From Xanthobacter dioxanivorans (GTDB lineage: Bacteria > Pseudomonadota > Alphaproteobacteria > Rhizobiales > Xanthobacteraceae), in NCBI RefSeq assembly GCF_016807805.1, contig NZ_CP063363.1, positions 1-64,000 of the forward strand: a stretch of 64,000 nucleotides of DNA, written 5' to 3'. The notes beneath the pieces are model-generated. The model was not told the DNA's origin. It saw nothing but the letters and a program-made list of their open reading frames with translations, and made no database searches. This document shows positions 42,903 to 52,475 of this stretch, in pieces; position 1 is the stretch's first letter; each line of letters starts with the position of its first letter. A program made the position numbers and the translations under genes.

Positions 42903-45788
42903 ATGCCGCGTCGCGTCACTCTAACCGATCGGCAGAAGGACGCGCTGTTGCGCCTGCCGACCTCGCAGGCGGATTTGCTCAAGCACTATACGCTGAGTGA
43001 TGAAGACCTTGGACACATCAGGCTGCGCCGACGCGCTCACAACAGGTTCGGCTTCGCCCTGCAATTGTGCGTCCTGCGCTATCCCGGCCGGGTGCTGGCT
43101 CCGGGCGAACTGATCCCAGCAGAGATCGTCGAATTCATCGGAGCACAGCTCGGCCTGCTTGCCGACGATCTCGTTGACTACGCCGCCCGCGAGGAAACGC
43201 GGCACGAGCATCTTTCCGAACTGCGGGCGCTCTACGGATTCCGCACCTTCTCCGGACGTGGTGCGCGCGAGCTGAAGGATTGGCTGTTTCGGGAAGCCGA
43301 GATGGCGGTGTCAAACGAAGATATCGCCCGTCGCTTCGTGGCGGAGTGCCGACGCACCCGCACGGTTCTTCCTGCAACATCGACGATCGAGCGGCTTTGC
43401 GCCACGGCCCTGGTCGATGCCGAGCGGCGGATCGAGACGAGGATCGCCAGTCGGCTGTCCGTGCCCATCCGGGAACAGTTGCTGGCATTGCTCGAGGAGA
43501 CGGCCGACGATCGGGTGACCCGCTTCGTGTGGCTGCGTCAGTTCGAGCCGGGCTCGAACTCTTCGTCAGCCAACCGGCTGCTCGACCGGCTCGAATACCT
43601 GCAACGTATCGATCTCCCCGAGGAACTGCTGGCCGGTGTTCCTGCTCATCGGATGACACGCCTGCGCAGGCAAGGCGAACGGTACTATGCCGACGGCATG
43701 CGCGATCTTCCGGAAGACAGGCGGCTTGCGATTCTGGCCGTTTGCGCGTCGGAATGGCAAGCGATGCTCGCTGACGCCGTGGTCGAAACCCATGACCGGA
43801 TCGTCGGCAGGCTCTACCGGGCATCGGAGCGCATTTGCCAAGCGAAAGTCGCCGACGAAGCGAACGCGGTGCGCGACACCTTAAAATCCTTCGCCGAAAT
43901 CGGCGGCGCTCTGGTCGACGCACAGGATGATGGCCAGCCGCTGGGCGACGTCATCGCGAGCGGATCAGGGTGGGACGGCTTCAAGACCCTTGTTGCAATG
44001 GCAACCCGGCTGACCGCCACCATGGCGGACGATCCTCTCAATCATGTACTCGACGGTTATCATCGGTTCCGGCGGTACGCTCCGCGCATGTTGCGCCTGC
44101 TCGATCTGCGGGCTGCGCCGATCGCGCTCCCGCTTCTCGAAGCGGTGATGGCTTTGCGTACTGGCTTGAACGATGCCGCACATACCGGCTTCCTTCGGCC
44201 CAGCTCGAAATGGCATCGCCATCTTCGTGCCCAGGCGGTCGGCGACACTCGCCTCTGGGAGATAGCGGTGCTGTTCCATCTGCGCGATGCCTTCCGATCC
44301 GGAGATATTTGGTTGGCCCGATCCCGGCGCTATGGCGACCTGAAGCATGCGCTCGTTCCGGCGCAGGCTGTCGCGGAAGGCGGTCGTCTCGCCGTGCCAT
44401 TGCGGCCGCAAGAATGGCTGGCGGATCGGCAAGCTCGCCTCGATATCCGGTTACGCGAACTGGGCCGCGCCGCGCGCACCGGCACGATTCCCGGCGGGTC
44501 GATCGAAAACGGCGTTCTGCATATCGAGAAGCTCGAAGCTGCCGTACCGACCGGCGCCGAAGATCTGGTGCTCGATCTCTACAAGCAGATCCCGCCCACG
44601 CGGATCACCGATCTCCTGCTGGAGGTGGATGCAGCGACCGGCTTCACCGAAGCGTTCACGCATCTGCGCACCGGAGCGCCCTGCGCCGACCGGATCGGGC
44701 TGATGAACGTCATCCTTGCGGAAGGGATCAACCTCGGCCTGCGCAAGATGGCCGACGCGACGAACACGCACACCTTCTGGGAGTTGATCCGCATTGGACG
44801 GTGGCATGTCGAGGGCGAAGCTTACGACCGGGCGCTGGCCATGGTGGTCGAGGCGCAAGCGGCGCTACCAATGGCCCGGTTCTGGGGCATGGGCGCCTCC
44901 GCTTCGAGCGATGGGCAATTCTTCGCCGCTACGGAACAAGGCGAGGCCATGAACCTGGTCAACGCGAAATACGGCAATACCCCGGGTCTGAAAGCCTATA
45001 GCCACGTCTCGGACCAATATGCGCCGTTCGCGACCCAGGTGATTCCTGCGACGGCGAGCGAAGCTCCCTACATCCTCGACGGCCTGCTCATGAACGATGC
45101 CGGCCGCCATATTCGCGAGCAGTTCGCCGATACAGGCGGCTTCACCGATCACGTCTTTGCCGCATGCGCCATTCTCGGCTACCGGTTTGCCCCTCGCATC
45201 CGGGATCTGCCGTCCAAGCGACTCTATGCGTTCAATCCATCGGCCGCGCCGGCCCACTTGCGGGCCATGATCGGCGGCAAAATCAATCAGGCCATGATCG
45301 AGCGCAACTGGCCCGATATCCTGCGCATCGCCGCCACCATTGCAGCCGGAGGCATCGCGCCTAGCCAGATTTTGCGCAAGCTCGCCTCCTATCCGCGGCA
45401 GAATGAACTGGCCACAGCTCTGCGGGAAGTAGGCCGCGTCGAGCGGACGCTGTTCATGATCGACTGGATTCTGGACGCCGATCTCCAACGCCGCGCCCAG
45501 ATCGGGCTCAACAAGGGCGAGGCCCATCACGCGCTGAAACGAGCCATCAGCTTCCATCGCCGGGGTGAAATCCGCGACCGTTCCGCCGAAGGCCAGCATT
45601 ACCGGATCGCCGGCATGAACCTGCTCGCCGCCATCATCATCTTCTGGAACACCATGAAGCTCGGCGAAGTCGTCGCCAACCAGAAACGCGATGGAAAGCC
45701 GCTGTCGCCCGATCTCTTGGCCCATGTCTCGCCGCTGGGATGGGAGCATATCAACCTCACCGGCGAATATCGGTGGCCAAAGCCTTAG
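42903..45788 (+). CDS. tnpA: Tn3-family transposase
   Basis: 961 aa, the usual size. N-terminal DUF4158-type domain (MPRRVTLTDRQKDALLRLPT, FGFALQLCVLRYPGR). Catalytic parts: ASSDGQFFAATEQGEAMNLV (first D, about 669), PYILDGLLMNDAGRHIREQF (second D, about 726), RRGEIRDRSAEGQHYR (E, about 889). C-terminus HVSPLGWEHINLTGEYRWPK ends in the terminal repeat. Appears complete and active. Confidence 0.93.
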   Translation: MPRRVTLTDRQKDALLRLPTSQADLLKHYTLSDEDLGHIRLRRRAHNRFGFALQLCVLRYPGRVLAPGELIPAEIVEFIGAQLGLLADDLVDYAAREETRHEHLSELRALYGFRTFSGRGARELKDWLFREAEMAVSNEDIARRFVAECRRTRTVLPATSTIERLCATALVDAERRIETRIASRLSVPIREQLLALLEETADDRVTRFVWLRQFEPGSNSSSANRLLDRLEYLQRIDLPEELLAGVPAHRMTRLRRQGERYYADGMRDLPEDRRLAILAVCASEWQAMLADAVVETHDRIVGRLYRASERICQAKVADEANAVRDTLKSFAEIGGALVDAQDDGQPLGDVIASGSGWDGFKTLVAMATRLTATMADDPLNHVLDGYHRFRRYAPRMLRLLDLRAAPIALPLLEAVMALRTGLNDAAHTGFLRPSSKWHRHLRAQAVGDTRLWEIAVLFHLRDAFRSGDIWLARSRRYGDLKHALVPAQAVAEGGRLAVPLRPQEWLADRQARLDIRLRELGRAARTGTIPGGSIENGVLHIEKLEAAVPTGAEDLVLDLYKQIPPTRITDLLLEVDAATGFTEAFTHLRTGAPCADRIGLMNVILAEGINLGLRKMADATNTHTFWELIRIGRWHVEGEAYDRALAMVVEAQAALPMARFWGMGASASSDGQFFAATEQGEAMNLVNAKYGNTPGLKAYSHVSDQYAPFATQVIPATASEAPYILDGLLMNDAGRHIREQFADTGGFTDHVFAACAILGYRFAPRIRDLPSKRLYAFNPSAAPAHLRAMIGGKINQAMIERNWPDILRIAATIAAGGIAPSQILRKLASYPRQNELATALREVGRVERTLFMIDWILDADLQRRAQIGLNKGEAHHALKRAISFHRRGEIRDRSAEGQHYRIAGMNLLAAIIIFWNTMKLGEVVANQKRDGKPLSPDLLAHVSPLGWEHINLTGEYRWPKP

Positions 45789-45821
45789 CGTAGGATTCCG
45801 CCCCCTCCCGCAAACGACCCC
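45784..45821 (-). repeat. Tn3 right terminal inverted repeat
   Basis: 38 bp, complementary to 42134-42171. The transposase stop codon (TAG at 45786) lies inside it. Confidence 0.92.
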
Positions 45822-45850
45822 ATGTTGGCCTGTTCCAGCGTCATCGCCAT
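45822..45850 (-). pseudogene. glcG: glcG first ten codons, cut by Tn3
   Basis: The ATG at 45850 has GGGAG 8 bases upstream and reads MAMTLEQANM up to the transposon edge. Proteins of the GlcG/HbpS family often begin M-A-x-T-L-E-Q-A-N, and glcG typically follows glcF. It is 83 bp after the glcF stop. The rest of the gene is not found on the other side of the transposon. Confidence 0.6.
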
Positions 45851-45933
45851 TTTTCATTCTCCCAATTTTCAATCCGAACACAGAATTTCCAACCCCGACG
45901 GCGCCGTGATTTCGCCCCCGACTGCACATCGCG

Positions 45934-47265
45934 TCACCGCGTGCGCGCCACTCCTTGGTTTGCCCCATCGTCGCTGCGCCGTATACTGACCGGTCTCTCG
46001 CCGCCGTACGCCCAGTTAAGCAGTTCGACGGTATGTACGATGGGCATACCTGCCCGATCGGCGATTTGCGTCATGCAGCCGATATTGCCGGTCGCGACGA
46101 GGTCGGCGCCGGTTGCGGCGATATTCTTCACCTTCCTGTCGCGCAGTTTGGCGGAAATCTCGGATTGCATGATGTTGTAAGTGCCGGCCGAACCACAACA
46201 GAGGTGTGCCTCTCGAGGCTCGCGCACGTCAAAGCCAGCGCGCTTGAGGAGATCCCTGGGCTGGCGCATGATCTTCTGGCCGTGCTGCATCGAGCAGGCA
46301 GAGTGGTAGGCCACGGCAAGGCCCGGTACTGTCGTTGGTTCGGGCATGTCGAGGGTAGTCAGGTATTCTGTCACATCCTTAGCCAGCGCTGAAACCCGCG
46401 CCGCCTTGTCGGCATAGGCCGGGTCCAGCCTCAGCATGTAACCGTAGTCCTTGATCGTCGTGCCGCAGCCCGACGCGGTGATGACGATGGCGTCGAGCCC
46501 TGCGCTGTCGATCAGCCGCGACCAAGCATCGACATTGCGTCTTGCCTGCGCAAGCGATTCCTCTTCGCGGCCGAGATGATGCACCAGCGCGCCGCAACAC
46601 CCCTCTCCAGGCACAGCCATGATCTCGATACCGAGCCGTTCCAAGAGCGCCGCCGCCGCCTCGTTGATGCCCGGATTGAGTACAGGCTGAGCGCAACCCG
46701 TGAGCATAGCCACCCGCCCGCGCATCGGTCCGTTCAATCCGCGCGGGCCGTTCTGCGCTTGCGGAAGGGAAGCCGGCACCAGATCGAGCATGGCGGCGAT
46801 CGGTTTCAGCGCCGCGGACTTCCTGAACAGGCCAGCAAACGGGCGGCTCAGGGCAGCCAGCTTCAGTGCCGCGCGGAATCGCCCAGGATAGGGTAACACC
46901 TTCGCTAGTACTGCCCGGATCAGCCTGTCCATCACAGTACGACGGTAGGTCTTTTCGATATGCGCCCGGGCGTGATCAACCAGATGCATGTAGTTCACAC
47001 CTGACGGACACGTCGTCATGCAAGCGAGGCAGGACAGGCAGCGGTCGATATGCGTGACGATCTCGTTATCCGCCGGACGCCCGTTTTCCAGCATGTCCTT
47101 GATGAGATAGATCCGCCCACGGGGGCTGTCGAGTTCATTGCCCAGCGTGACATAGGTCGGGCAGGTCGCAGTGCAGAAACCGCAATGCACGCATTTGCGC
47201 AGGATCTTTTCCGACTCTGCAACACCCGGATCGGCGAGTTGTTCGGGCAGAAAATTGGTCTGCAT
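45934..47265 (-). CDS. glcF: Glycolate oxidase iron-sulfur subunit GlcF
   Basis: 443 aa from ATG 47265, 2 bp after the glcE stop. Two [4Fe-4S] clusters: CVHCGFCTATCP (C25, C28, C31, C35) and CLSCLACMTTCPSGV (C76, C79, C82, C86). Two CCG-type domains follow (GEGCCGALVHH; LCCGSAGTYNI), typical of electron-transfer subunits that feed the quinone pool. Works with GlcD and GlcE to oxidise glycolate to glyoxylate at the inner membrane. The N-terminus MQTNF...ADP matches the family. Confidence 0.92.
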   Translation of the reverse strand: MQTNFLPEQLADPGVAESEKILRKCVHCGFCTATCPTYVTLGNELDSPRGRIYLIKDMLENGRPADNEIVTHIDRCLSCLACMTTCPSGVNYMHLVDHARAHIEKTYRRTVMDRLIRAVLAKVLPYPGRFRAALKLAALSRPFAGLFRKSAALKPIAAMLDLVPASLPQAQNGPRGLNGPMRGRVAMLTGCAQPVLNPGINEAAAALLERLGIEIMAVPGEGCCGALVHHLGREEESLAQARRNVDAWSRLIDSAGLDAIVITASGCGTTIKDYGYMLRLDPAYADKAARVSALAKDVTEYLTTLDMPEPTTVPGLAVAYHSACSMQHGQKIMRQPRDLLKRAGFDVREPREAHLCCGSAGTYNIMQSEISAKLRDRKVKNIAATGADLVATGNIGCMTQIADRAGMPIVHTVELLNWAYGGERPVSIRRSDDGANQGVARTR

Positions 47266-47267
47266 AG

Positions 47268-48473
47268 TCAACCAGCCATCCGTCCGGGATTGAGAATGTT
47301 GTGGGGATCGAAAGATGCCTTCACGCGGTCGCTGAGATTGCGCAGGGCTGACGCCTGTGGCTCGAAGGCCAAAACGGTCGCGCGCGCTTCAGCGCTCGCC
47401 CGCACCAGCGTCGCGTGCCCGCCGCCGTGCCTTTTCACCAAAGTGCGTAGGCACTCTGCTTCCGGCTCTCCGCCTTCCATGCGGAGCCAGATCAGGCCAC
47501 CCTGCCAATCGTAGAAGAAGGACGCGGGCGTGGTGCGCCGCAACTCCATCGTCATCGCAGGCGCCGCCGAGGGTCGCATCGACACACGCCAGACAGGTGT
47601 TTGCGTGCCGTCAGCGAATGGGATGCAATCGCGTACATCGCGCCAGATCGTCGAGGATCTATCCTCATCGAATACCTGCAGATCGGCCGTTGCCAGGAGT
47701 TTGCGGAGCAGTTCGAGGCGATACTCAATTGACGGCGGCAGGCCTTCCAATCTCAGCAAGGTGGCCGGCTCCGGTCCCAACGCGCCATCGCCGACAGCTC
47801 CCGCCAGACGCTCCGGCAGATGCGCTGCACTGGAGACCTCGGCGCTGGAACCCATCGCCTGCGCCATGGCCGCCGCTGCTTCGCGGTCTTGCAGGCCACG
47901 AATGGCGAGGGTCGTTTCCGTCTGAGCGGCGGGCAGGACCTTGAAGGTAACGTCCGTGCAGACGGCCAGTGTGCCCCATGATCCGGCCATTGCCTTTGAT
48001 ACATCGTAGCCGGTGACGTTCTTGACGACGCGCCCGCCCGCCTTAAAGGCCTCGCCGCGCCCGGATACTGCGCTGACGCCAAGGATGTGGTCGCGCGCAG
48101 CGCCAGCTTTCAGTCTGCGTGGGCCCGACAGGTTGGCCGCCAACGCGCCGCCAATCGTACCTCTTCCACGTTGAGCTCCATGCAGTGGACCGTAGTCCAT
48201 AGGCTCGAAATCCAGACGCTGGTTCCGATCGGCCAGCAGCTTTTCGATCTCCGCGATTGGCGTTCCGGCTCGGGCCGACAGCACTAGTTCGTCGGGCTCA
48301 TAGAGCGTCACACCAACAAGCTTCGAGAGTTCCAGCGTGTGTTCAGTCTGCGCGAGCCATCCAATGCCGCGTTTTGACCCATTGCCCGTAATCTCCAGCG
48401 TAGCCCTTTCGCCCGCCGCCCATTTGACGACAGACAGGACTTCCTCCGGTGTTGCTGGTGAAAACGCCGCCAT
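47268..48473 (-). CDS. glcE: Glycolate oxidase FAD-binding subunit GlcE
   Basis: 401 aa from ATG 48473, overlapping the glcD stop by 1 base. PCMH-type FAD domain: LEITGNGSKRGIGW, GPLHGAQRGRGTIGGALAAN, GRGEAFKAGGRVVKNVTGYD, and C-terminal FDPHNILNPGRM. GlcE resembles GlcD but is shorter, as here. The long upstream extension of the frame overlaps glcD and is not used. Confidence 0.9.
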   Translation of the reverse strand: MAAFSPATPEEVLSVVKWAAGERATLEITGNGSKRGIGWLAQTEHTLELSKLVGVTLYEPDELVLSARAGTPIAEIEKLLADRNQRLDFEPMDYGPLHGAQRGRGTIGGALAANLSGPRRLKAGAARDHILGVSAVSGRGEAFKAGGRVVKNVTGYDVSKAMAGSWGTLAVCTDVTFKVLPAAQTETTLAIRGLQDREAAAAMAQAMGSSAEVSSAAHLPERLAGAVGDGALGPEPATLLRLEGLPPSIEYRLELLRKLLATADLQVFDEDRSSTIWRDVRDCIPFADGTQTPVWRVSMRPSAAPAMTMELRRTTPASFFYDWQGGLIWLRMEGGEPEAECLRTLVKRHGGGHATLVRASAEARATVLAFEPQASALRNLSDRVKASFDPHNILNPGRMAG

Positions 48474-49966
48474 CAGAACCTTGGGATGTCCGGAAATGGA
48501 AGCTGTCCGCGATGCACGTGCATGCGGCCAAGTTCCGCGCAGCGCCGCAGTTGCGGAAACACCTTGCCGGGATTGAGCAAGTGATTGGGATCGAATGCGC
48601 ATTTGATCCGCATCTGCTGGTCGAGATCGGCCTCCGAAAACATCTCCGGCATAAGATCGCGTTTTTCGACGCCGACACCATGCTCGCCGGTCAGCACGCC
48701 GCCGACCCTCACGCACAGCCGCAGGATGTCTGCTCCAAACTCTTCTGCTGCAGAAAGCTCGCCGGGAATATTCGCATCATACAGGATGAGCGGGTGGAGG
48801 TTGCCGTCGCCGGCGTGAAACACATTCGCCACCCGCAGCCCGTGCTTCACGGAAAGCTCCCGCATGCCGGCCAGCACGCGCGGCAACTCCTTACGCGGGA
48901 TCGTGCCGTCCATGCACAGATAGTCAGGCGAAATGCGGCCAACCGCGGGGAATGCAGCCTTGCGCCCCGCCCAGAAGGAAAGCCGTTCCGCATCGGACAT
49001 CGAGACGCGGCAGGTCGTGGAGCCATTTTGCCCGGCAATCCGCTCCACTTCCGCAATCAGGTGATTGACTTCGGCGGGCGGGCCATCAAGCTCTATGATC
49101 AGGAGCGCTTCGACATCGAGCGGATAACCGACCCGGACAAAATCTTCGGCCGCCTCGATGGCTGGGCGGTCCATCATTTCCATGCCGCCGGGGATTATGC
49201 CTGCCGCGATCACGTCAGCGACACATTGGCCGCCCTGCTCGCTGGTCGGGAATCCGATCAACACGGCGCGTGCGGTTTCTGGCTTCTTGAGGATGCGCAC
49301 CGTCACCTCCGTGACGACGCCGAGCAGCCCCTCCGAGCCGATCATCAGGCCCAGGAGATCATAGCCTTCAGAGTCCAGATGCTTTCCGCCAAGACGCACA
49401 ATGTCGCCATTCACCAGCACCATTTCGATCCCAAGCACGTTGTTGGCGGTCAGTCCGTATTTCAGACAGTGCACGCCGCCTGAATTCTCCGCCACGTTGC
49501 CACCGATGGAGCAGGCAATCTGCGAGGATGGATCTGGCGCGTAGTAGAACCCTTCGTTTTCGATGGCGTTGGTGATGCCGAGATTAGTCACGCCCGGTTG
49601 CGCTACCACTGCTCGGTTCGCGTAGTCGATTTCGAGGACTCTGTTGAAACGGCTCATCACAAGCAGAACCGCATCGGCCAGCGGCAACGAACCGCCCGAC
49701 AGCGACGTGCCCGATCCGCGCGGCACGACGCGAACGCCGTTGTCATTGCAGAAGCGCAGGACGGCCGAAACTTGTTCGACGGTTTCCGGCAACACCACAA
49801 CCAGGGGCAACTGCCGATAGGCAGTCAACGCATCCGACTCGAAGACGCGCATCTCATTGACGGCGTCGACCACGCCTTCGCCTGGGACGATCGCACGCAT
49901 CTCGGCAACGATCTCCGCACGGCGGGAAAGGACGCTCGTCAGTGGCTCGGGCATGACAATCGACAA
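48473..49966 (-). CDS. glcD: Glycolate oxidase catalytic subunit GlcD
   Basis: 497 aa from TTG 49966, preferred because GGAG lies 7 bases upstream and MSIVMPEP fits the family start; ATG 49954 is the alternative. FAD loop VVPRGSGTSLSGG, APDPSSQIACSIGGNVAENS, and C-terminal NVFHAGDGNLHPLILYDANI, GGVLTGEHGVGVEKRDLM and KCAFDPNHLLNPGK. Very close along its length to E. coli GlcD. Oxidises glycolate (and often D-lactate). In this cluster it probably consumes glycolate released by ether-chain shortening. Confidence 0.93.
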   Translation of the reverse strand: MSIVMPEPLTSVLSRRAEIVAEMRAIVPGEGVVDAVNEMRVFESDALTAYRQLPLVVVLPETVEQVSAVLRFCNDNGVRVVPRGSGTSLSGGSLPLADAVLLVMSRFNRVLEIDYANRAVVAQPGVTNLGITNAIENEGFYYAPDPSSQIACSIGGNVAENSGGVHCLKYGLTANNVLGIEMVLVNGDIVRLGGKHLDSEGYDLLGLMIGSEGLLGVVTEVTVRILKKPETARAVLIGFPTSEQGGQCVADVIAAGIIPGGMEMMDRPAIEAAEDFVRVGYPLDVEALLIIELDGPPAEVNHLIAEVERIAGQNGSTTCRVSMSDAERLSFWAGRKAAFPAVGRISPDYLCMDGTIPRKELPRVLAGMRELSVKHGLRVANVFHAGDGNLHPLILYDANIPGELSAAEEFGADILRLCVRVGGVLTGEHGVGVEKRDLMPEMFSEADLDQQMRIKCAFDPNHLLNPGKVFPQLRRCAELGRMHVHRGQLPFPDIPRF

Positions 49967-50049
49967 GGATCAACTCCGATATCAAACGCCTCGGTTACGC
50001 ATTGAGAGCGATCATCGACTTCTCACAGTTTGACGCTGCGGCGGTTCGG

Positions 50050-50730
50050 TCAATTCTTGCCGAACATGTTCGTCCACTCGTCCGTGCCCGGCTTTGCTTC
50101 CCAAGTCTTCTTCTCGGCCAGCGTGTTCAATCCCGTATGAACGCCTGGCCTGTTCTTGATGGCATGGTACCAACGATCGATATTGGGGTAGTCAGCCAAG
50201 TCGCGACGATGCAACTTGCGCGTACGCACCCACGGGAATGTGCTGATGTCAGCGATCGAATATTCGCCGGCGAGATATTCTTCTGCGCCGAGGCGCTTCT
50301 CTAGGACGTTGTAGATTCGTCCGGCCTCGCGATCATAGCGTTCGATAGCGTAGTCAATCTTCTCTGAGGCATAAACCATGAAGTGATGCGCCTGGCCGAG
50401 CATCGGCCCCATGCTGGCATTCTGAAAGATGAGCCACTGGATCGCCTCATATCGCCTCACCGGATCTTCCGGCAGAAAGCGCCCGGTCTTCTCGGCGAGA
50501 TAGAGCAGTACTGCCGCCGATTCGAATATCTTGATCGGCCGGTTGTGCGGGCCATCGTGATCAACGATGGCCGGCACTTTGTTGTTGGGATTGACCTCCA
50601 GATATTCCGGGCGGAATTGTTCACCTGCCGTGATGTCCACGGGAATGACATTGTAAGGCAGGCCCAATTCGGCGAGCATAATCGCCGCCTTATAACCGTT
50701 CGGCGTCGGCCAGAAGTAGAGATCAATCAT
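50050..50730 (-). CDS. Nu-class glutathione S-transferase (YfcG-like)
   Basis: 226 aa from ATG 50730. Begins MIDLYFWPTPNGYKAAIMLA, with T9 and N11 at the positions used by E. coli YfcG for glutathione. NPNNKVPAIVDHD and FESAAVLLYLAEKTGRFLP complete the thioredoxin-like half. The C-terminal half has GPMLGQAHHFMVYA and YSIADISTFPWVRTRK. Nu enzymes bind two glutathiones and reduce disulfides, and some remove glutathione from lignin-ether intermediates. Beside glutathione reductase in the same transcript direction, it points to a glutathione-dependent step or trapping of reactive products. Confidence 0.85.
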   Translation of the reverse strand: MIDLYFWPTPNGYKAAIMLAELGLPYNVIPVDITAGEQFRPEYLEVNPNNKVPAIVDHDGPHNRPIKIFESAAVLLYLAEKTGRFLPEDPVRRYEAIQWLIFQNASMGPMLGQAHHFMVYASEKIDYAIERYDREAGRIYNVLEKRLGAEEYLAGEYSIADISTFPWVRTRKLHRRDLADYPNIDRWYHAIKNRPGVHTGLNTLAEKKTWEAKPGTDEWTNMFGKN

Positions 50731-50737
50731 GGCCAAG

Positions 50738-52405
50738 CTAGCCGACAATCTTCAGGGGAGGGGCCTTTGCGCCCTTCGGACGGTCGAGCAGCAAGCCCGG
50801 ATTCAACATCCAGTTCGGATCGAGTTCCGTCTTCACAGCGCCTAGAACCCGCTTGAACGTCGGATCGGCTTCCATGTCGTAGAACTCCCGGAACGTCTTG
50901 CCTACCGCGTGATGGTGAGTACACGTCCCGCCGAGCTCCATCAGAGCATTTGAGGCGACGTCGTGCAGCAACGTATAGGCTTCGAGGCTGTTGGCGTGCG
51001 TTGAAGGCGCCATGATCGAATAGTACGGTGCCGGTCCATCCGGATAGAGGAACGAGAACCGCCGGCAAATAATTCCGCCCCCAAGCTCCTTTTTCTGGAC
51101 TTCGCGAATCCGGCGCATGATCTCGGTATCGAGCGCTTCGAACTTGTCCCAGGTGTAAGCCGTTTCAAAGGTGAAGCTGACGATGCCCATAGCTGCGCGG
51201 GTGTGCATAAGACGGGGCAGGTAGCGGAACTGGTGACGCCAGTTGCCTTGTGCGCCGCTTCTGCTGGTTTCCAGAGCGTTGTCGCTGGTTCCAGCACGCT
51301 GCTTTACCGTGCCGCCGAAGTCCTGACAGATCTCGATGCCGCGATCGAGCCATGCGTCGACTGGGTGATCGGCGGATTCAAAGCCGAGCAACAAGACCGA
51401 CTCCGTTCCATCGCCCGCGCCGTAGAACTTGGCGTCAAGTTCATCGAGGTAACGGCAGTTTGCGGGAAATAGCGCCGCCTGGGTAATCTGGCGCACAGCC
51501 TTGGCGCCTTCATAGAAGGACTTGAACGAGATCGCCGCGTTGGCGCGGAACTTGACCCGTCCCTGCAAGCGCATCCAGGCCTCGGTGATGATCCCGAGCG
51601 TACCCTCGGAGCCGATAAAGATGCGGTTCGGATCGGGACCGGCGCCGGAGCCAGGCAAGCGACGGTTCTCAAGCGTGCCGGTCGGAGTTACGACCCGCAG
51701 GCTCTCCACCATTTCGTCGATATGCGTGAGATGGGTCGCATAGTGACCGGCAGATCGGGTGGCAATCCAGCCGCCGAGCGACGAGAATTCCCAAGACTGT
51801 GGAATGTGGCGCAGTGTCAGGCCGTGCGGCTTCAACTGCTCCTCAAGAGCCGGCCCGAGAATGCCGCCCTGAATGCGGGCGGCGCGCGATACCGGATCAA
51901 TCTCAAGGATTTTGTTGAGGTTACCCAGATCGACAACCACGACACCTGGAAATGCGTCGCGATCGGGGCCCCAGAAACCGCCTGTCACACTCGATCCGCC
52001 GCCGAAGGGAATACAGGCGTAGCCGTTCTCTCCACACCAGTCGAAGACGGCTGCAACGTCGGCCTCGTCTTGCGGATATGCGACGACATCAGGAGCTCGG
52101 CTGAACTCACGCCGATAGACAAGCGTCAGGTCTTTGAAGCCCTTGCCATAGGTATGTGCGACGCGATCCCATTTGTCCGTCGTACAGAAGGCCTCAAGCG
52201 ACTGCGGTATCTTGATACGGCTTGGGTGAAGCTCGATCTCATCCAGCGTCGGGTCAGTGAGGATCTTGATGTCCTTGATGCCGAGGCGCTGTTCAACGCG
52301 CTCGCGCATGACATTGATTTCTTCGTTCGAATTATCTTCGCCTTCGTAGCCCCATGTCCAGAACTTCCGGCGCTTGCCGTAGTAGCCGCTCTTCTGTCTC
52401 GCCAC
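50738..52405 (-). CDS. FAD-dependent oxidase of the alkyl-DHAP-synthase (VAO) type
   Basis: 555 aa from GTG 52405 (AGGAGG upstream). After an N-terminal region with FWTWGYEGEDN comes the FAD domain: IPFGGGSSVTGGFWGPDRDA (about 132-151), TRSAGHYATHLTHIDEMVES, FIGSEGTLGIITEAWMRLQG. The cap has RRFSFLYPDGPAPYYS, and HHHAVGKTFREFY (about 498-510) matches the catalytic histidine run of alkyl-dihydroxyacetonephosphate synthase. Those enzymes form or exchange ether bonds in lipids. Bacterial relatives oxidise varied substrates. Among alcohol and aldehyde dehydrogenases and glycolate oxidase it is the best candidate to attack the carbon next to an ether oxygen, by inference. Confidence 0.8.
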   Translation of the reverse strand: MARQKSGYYGKRRKFWTWGYEGEDNSNEEINVMRERVEQRLGIKDIKILTDPTLDEIELHPSRIKIPQSLEAFCTTDKWDRVAHTYGKGFKDLTLVYRREFSRAPDVVAYPQDEADVAAVFDWCGENGYACIPFGGGSSVTGGFWGPDRDAFPGVVVVDLGNLNKILEIDPVSRAARIQGGILGPALEEQLKPHGLTLRHIPQSWEFSSLGGWIATRSAGHYATHLTHIDEMVESLRVVTPTGTLENRRLPGSGAGPDPNRIFIGSEGTLGIITEAWMRLQGRVKFRANAAISFKSFYEGAKAVRQITQAALFPANCRYLDELDAKFYGAGDGTESVLLLGFESADHPVDAWLDRGIEICQDFGGTVKQRAGTSDNALETSRSGAQGNWRHQFRYLPRLMHTRAAMGIVSFTFETAYTWDKFEALDTEIMRRIREVQKKELGGGIICRRFSFLYPDGPAPYYSIMAPSTHANSLEAYTLLHDVASNALMELGGTCTHHHAVGKTFREFYDMEADPTFKRVLGAVKTELDPNWMLNPGLLLDRPKGAKAPPLKIVG

Positions 52406-52475
52406 CGGTTTTCCTCCTTCAGTTTACGCCAAGCCAATGTTTCCGCCTGGACGCAAGTAACTACCTTGCGTGCCA

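Larger units (their letters stand above)
42134..45821 (+). mobile_element. Tn3-family transposon (3.69 kb) with tnpR and tnpA
   Basis: Bounded by 38-bp inverted repeats at 42134-42171 and 45784-45821 that differ at one base. Each starts GGGGTC at the outside and ends TAAG at the inside, the Tn3 form. It holds a leftward resolvase and a rightward transposase and no passenger genes. The five flanking bases (TGTGA left, ATGTT right) do not match, so there is no target duplication. The right end interrupts glcG, and the left flank is unrelated, so the element sits at a rearranged junction. Confidence 0.92.

Noticed and set aside
42129..45826. Target-site duplication of the Tn3 element
   Set aside because: The adjacent 5-mers TGTGA and ATGTT do not match, and shifting by one or two bases does not help.
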